Assembly (NCBI GenBank): GCA_036501145.1
Contig: DASYAV010000127.1
Span: forward strand, 98,118 to 162,117
Source of the DNA: PALSA-505 sp036501145
Lineage (GTDB): Bacteria > Actinomycetota > Actinomycetes > Streptosporangiales > Streptosporangiaceae
Length of the DNA: 64,000 nucleotides
Direction: 5' to 3'
In this document: positions 59,278 to 64,000 of the stretch, piece by piece
Layout of the letters: every line of letters starts with the position of its first letter
Numbering within the stretch: the stretch's first letter is position 1
The notes under the pieces: generated by a model
Databases searched by the model: none
Told to the model about the DNA's origin: nothing
What the model saw: the letters and a program-made list of their open reading frames with translations, nothing else
Program-made: the position numbers and the translations under genes

Positions 59278-60222
59278 ATGCGGCGTCGGAACCGACATGG
59301 CACCCTGTGCCGCGTGGAAGATCCGCCACTGGCCGGCACCGGGCACTCCCGGTTCACAACACGCCTGCGGCTTGTGCCGGTCGGTCCCGCCAACGCCGCT
59401 GACCTGTGGATCGTGCAGAAAGACGACGCGGTTTGGCCCTGGTACGACGAGGAGAAGCCCAGCCTCGGTCAGGCGGGGCGGTCGGCGAAGTTCATGGGCG
59501 ACTCGTGGCATATGCACGGAGTCCACAAGTGGATCGCCTACGACCGGGTGAGTGGCGTGGTTGCCGGCCGCGGCGGATTGTCGCGCACACCGGTTGACGA
59601 CGACTGGGGCCAGATCTACGCCTTCCTGCCGGCGGAGCCGTGGGTGCGCGTCCCCTATGAAGGGCGCGACCCATTCCTCGCGCACGCGAACTGGGTCGAA
59701 ATCGGGTGGGCGCTCCGGCGTGAGTTCTGGGGGCGCGGCTACGCATCTGAGATCGGCCGGGCTGGATTGGCGTTCGCTTTCGACGTCCTCGGAGTGCGAG
59801 CCGTGGTGTCATGCACGGTCCGGCACAACGTGCGTTCGCGTGCCGTGATGGAGCGGATCGGCATGCGGTATGTGGGAGAAATCCGCAGCCGCGGCATGGT
59901 CGAAGGGATGGACGGAGAGCAGGACGACGCGCCGTACGCGGTGTGTGTGCTGCTGCGAAGAGACTGGGTGAGAGATGAACGACGCGCTCGTCGAACTGTT
60001 CCGCCACAAGACCTGGGCGACTCTGCTGCTGATCGAGGCCTGCCAGGGCGTGGATCCGGCGACGCTCGGCGCGACGACACCAGGCACGCACGGAACGATC
60101 CAGGACACCCTGCAGCACCTGGTCGCCGCCGATCAGAGTTACCTGGCCACGGTGACCGGCGAACCGCCGGCCGAACCACTGCCCAGCGGACGGGTCCCGC
60201 TGGAGACCTTGGCCCGACGTGA
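59278..60222 (+). CDS. GNAT N-acetyltransferase with over-long C-terminus
   Basis: 314 residues from ATG 59278; GTG 59314 is an alternative. RimJ-like fold: FTTRLRLVPVGPANAADLWI, HKWIAYDRVSGVVAGRGGLS, WVEIGWALRREFWGRGYASE (acetyl-CoA loop about 150-170), ATSCTVRH-like AVVSCTVRHNVRSRAVMERI and GMRYVGEI. The fold should end near LLRRDWV (about 59970), where TGA occurs in another frame just before the next gene. Instead the frame runs 83 codons further (DERRARRTVPPQDL...) over the DinB gene. This suggests a late frameshift. Confidence 0.75.
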   Translation: MRRRNRHGTLCRVEDPPLAGTGHSRFTTRLRLVPVGPANAADLWIVQKDDAVWPWYDEEKPSLGQAGRSAKFMGDSWHMHGVHKWIAYDRVSGVVAGRGGLSRTPVDDDWGQIYAFLPAEPWVRVPYEGRDPFLAHANWVEIGWALRREFWGRGYASEIGRAGLAFAFDVLGVRAVVSCTVRHNVRSRAVMERIGMRYVGEIRSRGMVEGMDGEQDDAPYAVCVLLRRDWVRDERRARRTVPPQDLGDSAADRGLPGRGSGDARRDDTRHARNDPGHPAAPGRRRSELPGHGDRRTAGRTTAQRTGPAGDLGPT

Positions 60223-60493
60223 CCGGGCGACTGGGCCCACGCTGGGAAGCCCTGGCCAGAGATCCTGGCGCCGCGAACGCGAGCTGACCACCAGGGACGG
60301 CTGGCGCACCCGCGCTGCGGTGCCGCTGGCGCAGGCGATCCACCACGCGGAATGCCACCGCGGCCATGTGCTGTCCGTCCTCGGCGCCCACGGCGTAGCG
60401 ATTCCCGGCCTGGATATCGGCGAGGACCTGGACGTCTGGCATCACGGCATTGCCGCAGGCCTGATGCAGCAGGTCACACCCGCACCAGGGTGA
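59975..60493 (+). CDS. DinB family protein with a locally frameshifted segment
   Basis: 172 residues from ATG 59975. DinB bundle: LFRHKTWATLLLIEACQGVD, GTIQDTLQHLVAADQSYLAT (His), and AIHHAECHRGHVLSVLGAHG (metal-site His). Between about 60237 and 60287 the frame reads PTLGSPGQRSWRRERELTT, but the +1 frame of the same DNA reads PRWEALARDPGAAN, which fits the family far better; RELTTRDGW then resumes in the original frame. So a one-base insertion and a one-base deletion appear to compensate. It overlaps the GNAT ORF by 248 bp. Confidence 0.78.
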   Translation: MNDALVELFRHKTWATLLLIEACQGVDPATLGATTPGTHGTIQDTLQHLVAADQSYLATVTGEPPAEPLPSGRVPLETLARRDRATGPTLGSPGQRSWRRERELTTRDGWRTRAAVPLAQAIHHAECHRGHVLSVLGAHGVAIPGLDIGEDLDVWHHGIAAGLMQQVTPAPG

Positions 60494-60514
60494 CGGCTTC
60501 CTGCGCGATCCCGG

Positions 60515-61456
60515 TTAGTCCCGGAACACCTTCTCCTGGAACCACTGCCAGGTCCGGGGGATCCCGGCCTCACGGGGAACCGACGGGGTGTACCCGAGCA
60601 TCTGGTTCGCCAGGTCGTAAGAGGCGAAGTTGCGGCCCACCTCACCGGCCCGCTTGGGCCGGTACTCGATGGGGTGGCCGGGGACTCCGGCAGCCTGGCG
60701 GCACAAGCCGGCCAGGTCGGCGACCGAGGTCTCGACACCCGACGCGGCATGCAGCACGGTACCGCCCGGAACGTCCTTCTCCAGCGCGAGCTGGAGGGCG
60801 CTGGAGATGTCGTCCACGTGCACGTAGTCGCGAGACGACGAACCGTCACCGTAGATGATCAACGGCGCGCCGGAGTGGATCGACTCGAAGAAGACGTTGA
60901 GCACACCGCGCTTACGGGCGCACCAGGGCCCGTACACGTTGCCGAATCTGATCGCGACGGTGCGGACCGCGTACGTCTTGGCAAATGCGTGCGCGTAGCC
61001 CTCACCGGCGAGTTTGCTCGCCCCGTAGGGGGAGATCGGCTTGGGCAGCGAGCGTTCGCTGACCGGCGGCGTGGCGTCCCCGATCAGCGCACCGCCGGTC
61101 GACGCCAGCACCACCCGCTCGACGCCCGCCCGCCGCGCCGCATCGAGGACGCGGAACGTGCCGATCACGTTGACCTCGAAGTTCATCACCGGATCCTGCA
61201 CGGAACCGATCACCGAGCCGGCCGCAGCGAGGTGGATGATGGCCGCCATGCCGTTGAGCGCGTCATCCATCGCGGCCACGTCGCGGATGTCGCCCTTGAC
61301 CAGTTCGGCGTCTACACCGTCGAGGTGCGCCGGGTCCCCGGTGGTGAGGTTGTCGAGCACCCGCACCCGGTAACCGCTCGTTACCAGCCGCCGCACCAGT
61401 GTCGCGCCGACGAAACCGGCGCCGCCTGTAATCAGGATTCCGTTAGATGAACTCAC
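60515..61456 (-). CDS. NAD-dependent epimerase/dehydratase (GalE-like extended SDR)
   Basis: 313 residues. Rossmann motif ILITGGAGFVGATLVRRLVT (about 6-25), DIRDVAAMDDAL, IIHLAAAGSVIGSVQDPVMN, catalytic YGASKLAGEGYAHAF (Tyr/Lys about 143-147), VAIRFGNVYGPW, and RDYVHVDDISSALQLALEKD. It probably interconverts UDP-sugars or a related nucleotide sugar for cell-surface glycans. The sugar is unknown; no other glycan gene adjoins. Confidence 0.9.
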   Translation of the reverse strand: MSSSNGILITGGAGFVGATLVRRLVTSGYRVRVLDNLTTGDPAHLDGVDAELVKGDIRDVAAMDDALNGMAAIIHLAAAGSVIGSVQDPVMNFEVNVIGTFRVLDAARRAGVERVVLASTGGALIGDATPPVSERSLPKPISPYGASKLAGEGYAHAFAKTYAVRTVAIRFGNVYGPWCARKRGVLNVFFESIHSGAPLIIYGDGSSSRDYVHVDDISSALQLALEKDVPGGTVLHAASGVETSVADLAGLCRQAAGVPGHPIEYRPKRAGEVGRNFASYDLANQMLGYTPSVPREAGIPRTWQWFQEKVFRD

Positions 61457-61534
61457 AGGAGGGGGAGTGTACTAACCTTCCGCGCTCGGTGCGTCGGTTG
61501 GCCGCCACTGGTCGGCCTGGTAGGCGGCACGCCA

Positions 61535-61562
61535 GCGGGGGCCCGCACCTGCGGGCCCCCGC
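61535..61562 (-). terminator. Perfect hairpin after secreted protein gene
   Basis: GCGGGGGCCCGCA (61535-61547) pairs with TGCGGGCCCCCGC (61550-61562): a 13-bp stem with a CC loop, 17 bp downstream of the leftward gene ending at 61580. It could also insulate the epimerase gene start. Confidence 0.7.
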
Positions 61563-61579
61563 CAGGCAAGGACACGGGG

Positions 61580-62251
61580 TTACTGGTGGGGCGACCGTGG
61601 GTGACGGGTGGTCAGGTTCGGCTTGGCCACGTTGCCGGTCGCGCTGTTGACGAGAGTGACCGTCATGCCACCGTCGTAGAACGCGGTGCTGCCGTTCGCG
61701 GTGTAGTCGCCGCAGTACACCTGGAGAGTCTCCCCCGCGGTGAGGGGCACCGCCTGGTCCAGTGGGAGGGTCTCGAAGGACGAGTTCGCGACCGGGTCGA
61801 CATCGGCGAATGTGCCCGGGAAGCCCTCAGCGTCGCCGAGAATGCAATCCACCCCGTCACCCTGAGCGATGTAGGCCATGACAGTGGCGCTGACGTAGTA
61901 AGTGCCCGTGGCCGGGGCGGCGGGCGTCGAAAGGACCGGGACGAAGTTATTCACCCCGGTGTTCAGGGCGACGCCAGTGGTACTCGACGCGGAGATCCCC
62001 GCCGAGAGGCCAGCAGGTCCCCGCGGGCCGGTCTTGTTCCAGGTCAGGGTCGAGTCCCCGGTTGGGCACTTGCCAGTCGTTGCGATGTGGTCGAGCGGCG
62101 GCAGGCTGCCGCTCGTCTTGTAGCAAGCCTTGATCTGAGGCGTTGTGGTGGCGTGGCTGCTGGCCATGGCACCGCTGCCGGCGGCCAGCACGGCGAGCGC
62201 TGCGCACGAGGCGGTGATGGCGGCCACGCTGAGCCGACGGCGAGTGATCAT
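61580..62251 (-). CDS. Secreted hypothetical protein with short collagen-like motif
   Basis: 223 residues from ATG 62251 (AGGAAAGGAAG upstream). Signal peptide MITRRRLSVAAITASCAALA, then LAAGSGAMASSHA. The mature part begins IKACYKTSGSLPPLDHIATT with KCPTGDSTLTWNKTGPRGPA, a two-Cys module plus a GPRGPAG collagen-like tripeptide run seen in many actinobacterial exported proteins. A beta-rich domain follows (GTYYVSATVMAYIAQGDGVD; ETLQVYCGDYTANGSTAFYD). The function is unknown, perhaps a surface or spore-associated protein. Confidence 0.78.
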   Translation of the reverse strand: MITRRRLSVAAITASCAALAVLAAGSGAMASSHATTTPQIKACYKTSGSLPPLDHIATTGKCPTGDSTLTWNKTGPRGPAGLSAGISASSTTGVALNTGVNNFVPVLSTPAAPATGTYYVSATVMAYIAQGDGVDCILGDAEGFPGTFADVDPVANSSFETLPLDQAVPLTAGETLQVYCGDYTANGSTAFYDGGMTVTLVNSATGNVAKPNLTTRHPRSPHQ

Positions 62252-62441
62252 TTGCGGCTTCCTTTCCTGGTTCCTTCGCGCTGTTGCCTGAATCCTGCTG
62301 TGACCGCGCTCCCATGGCATCGGTGATAAGCACTGATTCACCACGGATTGACCACTGATCGACTGCTATCGGGGGCGTTGCCTGGTCGGTCCCGGGATGG
62401 CCGCCCGTGAGACCGGGAGGGCGTGTGACATCCTCTGGCGC

Positions 62442-63407
62442 ATGGCCGAACTGGCGGACCGCGTCTCAAGGACTGCCATCCCGGCGCTTGCCGCCGGTGT
62501 GTCCAGCCGAGGGGTACGAACGATCACTACCGGCGGGAAGGTGCCGGTCACGGGGTCGTCCGCCTACCGGATCGCTTCGCTCACGAAGACGTTCACCGCA
62601 GCCGCGACCGTCCTGGCACTCGCCGAGCGGGCGATTCCGCTGTCAACCCCGGCCGTCGAACTGCTCCCGTCGCTGGCGCCTGACTGGCGGGCCGATCCGG
62701 CGATCACCGTCGAGCACCTGCTGGGTCAGGTGGCCGGCCTGCGCGAGTCAGTGGATGGCGCCACGGTGGCTGCACTGGGCGACGGGCCCGACGTGCTCAT
62801 GGAGGGTGCCCGCCTGGTCGTCCAGGCCGGGAATGAACGTGTCCCGGGGGAACGATGGTCGTACTACAACGGCAACTACTTCCTCGCCGGGTGCATCCTC
62901 GCCAGTGTCACCGGAGCCGGTTTCGAAGACGCCCTGGCCGGGGTGCTGCTCCGCCCCTGGGGCCTCACCCGGACCGGATTCGAGACCCCGGCCGCCGTGG
63001 TCGAGGGCCGGGACGGCCAGGCGCCGCTGCCCGTCGCGGCCTACCCGCGGGGGCGACGCCCCAGCGGGGGCCTGTGGTCCTGCGTGGACGACCTGCTCGG
63101 TTTCGCCGAGCGCCTTCTAGGTCACGCAGCGCTCCTGGAAGAGACTCACCGGCCAAGGACTCGGGCCGACGACCCGATGCGTTACGGACTGGGCTGTGCC
63201 ATCGGCCCTTCCGGGCAGATGTATCTCAACGGCCGCCTGCCCGGTTACCGGACCGCTGCCCTCCTCATCCCAGACCACGGCTACGCCAGCGTCGCGCTCG
63301 CCAACCACACAGACGCGCTGCCGGAGATTGCCCGCCTGCTCAGCGACCTCCAGCATCCCCTCACCGGCGACGAGCTGGCGGCGCAGATCGACGCGTTCGC
63401 CGCATGA
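62442..63407 (+). CDS. Serine hydrolase of the beta-lactamase/D-peptidase family
   Basis: 321 residues from ATG 62442; the frame to 62397 is possible. Catalytic SxxK in YRIASLTKTFTAAATVLALA, tyrosine motif in RWSYYNGNYFLAGCIL (YxN), and late segment YGLGCAIGPSGQMYLNGRLP, where the usual HxG/KTG becomes NGR. There is no signal peptide, so it is probably a cytoplasmic esterase or peptidase. The weak third motif makes activity uncertain. Convergent with a truncated ATPase gene 12 bp away. Confidence 0.85.
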   Translation: MAELADRVSRTAIPALAAGVSSRGVRTITTGGKVPVTGSSAYRIASLTKTFTAAATVLALAERAIPLSTPAVELLPSLAPDWRADPAITVEHLLGQVAGLRESVDGATVAALGDGPDVLMEGARLVVQAGNERVPGERWSYYNGNYFLAGCILASVTGAGFEDALAGVLLRPWGLTRTGFETPAAVVEGRDGQAPLPVAAYPRGRRPSGGLWSCVDDLLGFAERLLGHAALLEETHRPRTRADDPMRYGLGCAIGPSGQMYLNGRLPGYRTAALLIPDHGYASVALANHTDALPEIARLLSDLQHPLTGDELAAQIDAFAA

Positions 63408-63419
63408 GGGAAATGCGAT

Positions 63420-63860
63420 TCAATGGGCGCGCTCGCTGACCTCGAGCAGGCTCATCAGACGAACACATGCCTGGTCAATGGTCAGCCCGGTGGTGTCGAG
63501 CTGGATCGTGTCCGGCCGCCCGTGGAGATACTCCGCCAGATGACCGCGGATCTTCTCCATCAGGTCGCTGGTCTCAAGACTCGACTGGATCCTGACCTCG
63601 ACGTCGGACGCTGGCTTCTTCTCGCGCAGCCGACGGGTGTGCTCGTCGATGTCGACGAGCAGCGCGACTTCGACGAACCTCGCGCCGGCCTCAGCGGCGG
63701 CCGCCTCAAACGGGTTGCCCTCATTGAAGATCGTGACCAGTTGTGGGACGACGACATCCTGACCGTCGTGCAGATGGCTCTTCGCCCGAGCGAGACCGTG
63801 GGTAGTGGCGACCCGAAATGCAGCACTCCAGTCCTCGCGCCATCCATCGACCTGACCAAC
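63420..63860 (-). pseudogene. AAA-type ATPase/kinase-like protein, 5' end missing
   Basis: On the minus strand an open frame without ATG/GTG at its 5' end reads WREDWSAAFRVATTHGLARA, KSHLHDGQDVVVPQLVTIFN, EAGARFVEVALLVDIDEHTR and finishes TIQLDTTGLTIDQACVRLMS, LLEVSERAH, TGA (stop 63420-63422). Pattern and codon bias match the second half of P-loop AAA/zeta-toxin-like kinases (LLVD strand, T-L-D-T-TGLT end). The Walker A half is absent. The first in-frame ATG leaves only about 46 codons. The break lies near 63850-63870. Confidence 0.7.
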
Positions 63861-64000
63861 TAGTCCCTGATATCCCCTGTGGGGACGCCCTGCGGGCGTG
63901 AAAATGGGGGGTGGTTGCCCGCCGACGTCGATGCTGCTTGGTGCTGTGAGCCCGTCAACTAGTCTGATCGCCGGGAGCCGCCTCCAGGGTCCTGCATTGT
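63851..64000. other. Non-coding edge with nested palindromes
   Basis: CCCCTGTGGGG (about 63874-63884) is followed directly by the perfect palindrome ACGCCC-TGC-GGGCGT (63885-63899), then GAAAATGGGGGG. No gene is visible to the window end. Because the truncated ATPase ends here, this may be a recombination or element boundary. Confidence 0.35.

Noticed and set aside
1..64000. tRNA, rRNA, prophage, integrase, intact insertion sequence or biosynthetic cluster
   Set aside because: None of the diagnostic genes or folds were seen on reading through; the accessory-looking parts are repeats and broken housekeeping-type genes.

Overview
The window is ordinary-looking chromosome from a very high-GC, Gram-positive actinomycete. 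The evidence is GC-saturated third codon positions, frequent GTG starts, many four-base GTGA stop/start overlaps, F420-type PPOX proteins, mycothiol-type DinB proteins and lipobox lipoproteins. I cannot name the species; a Streptosporangiales-like soil actinomycete is a guess. I see no rRNA, tRNA, CRISPR array, prophage or intact insertion sequence.

Layout. 0.1-8.4 kb: LacI regulator, emfourin-like protein, SerA, a double GNAT, an APC permease gutted by an internal deletion, S9 peptidase, first G6PDH (zwf), PPOX protein. 8.5-12.8 kb: a tail-anchored protein, a 330-bp lower-GC gap, a damaged-looking membrane ORF, and a leftward operon (FMN hydroxyacid oxidase, acetamidase/formamidase, SDR). 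12.9-16.9 kb: DUF72 protein, then a Y-family polymerase whose frame runs without a stop into a second S9 peptidase. 16.9-23.7 kb: coupled FHA pair, zwf2-gnd, coupled NarL-type two-component system. 23.8-30.1 kb: lipoprotein, small secreted protein, a gap with an inverted-repeat element and three palindromic operators, TetR, RecQ, disulfide oxidoreductase. 30.3-37.8 kb: secreted phosphoesterase, polar amino-acid-type ABC importer, EamA exporter with aldo/keto reductase and divergent AsnC regulator, PPOX protein, His/Pro-rich membrane protein. 37.9-39.9 kb: ROK kinase, an 18-bp tandem array forming coupled mini-ORFs, gluconokinase, Smr protein. 40.0-43.97 kb: beta-ketoadipate-type CoA-transferase A subunit, thiolase and IclR regulator (B subunit missing), then a MetE-like methyltransferase. 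44.1-50.5 kb: serine hydrolase, DinB protein, an antibiotic-resistance-type module (FAD monooxygenase, TetR, divergent DrrAB-like exporter), NUDIX. 50.6-55.4 kb: kinase-like/UPF0104 membrane fusion, Tat-type GH64 glucanase, APH phosphotransferase. 55.4-64.0 kb: small and decaying genes (deleted GNAT, truncated DinB-like ORF, frame-damaged DinB, 5'-truncated AAA ATPase) among intact DUF899, methyltransferase, GNATs, epimerase, secreted protein and serine hydrolase.

Functional links. Two G6PDHs, a 6-phosphogluconate dehydrogenase, gluconokinase and a ROK kinase give a pentose-phosphate/gluconate theme spread over 33 kb. The amino-acid ABC importer and the AsnC/EamA pair suggest amino-acid traffic. 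The TetR/DrrAB/monooxygenase block looks like xenobiotic defence.

The most unusual structures are the chain of GTGA-coupled mini-ORFs made by tandem duplication of the gntK start, the stop-less dinB/peptidase reading frame, two copies of one long inverted-repeat element, a palindromic operator inside the drrA-like promoter, the precisely missing CoA-transferase B subunit, and several genes broken by internal or end deletions. I did not find a convincing new multi-gene system. Family assignments rest on motifs read by eye and remembered families; no search was run.
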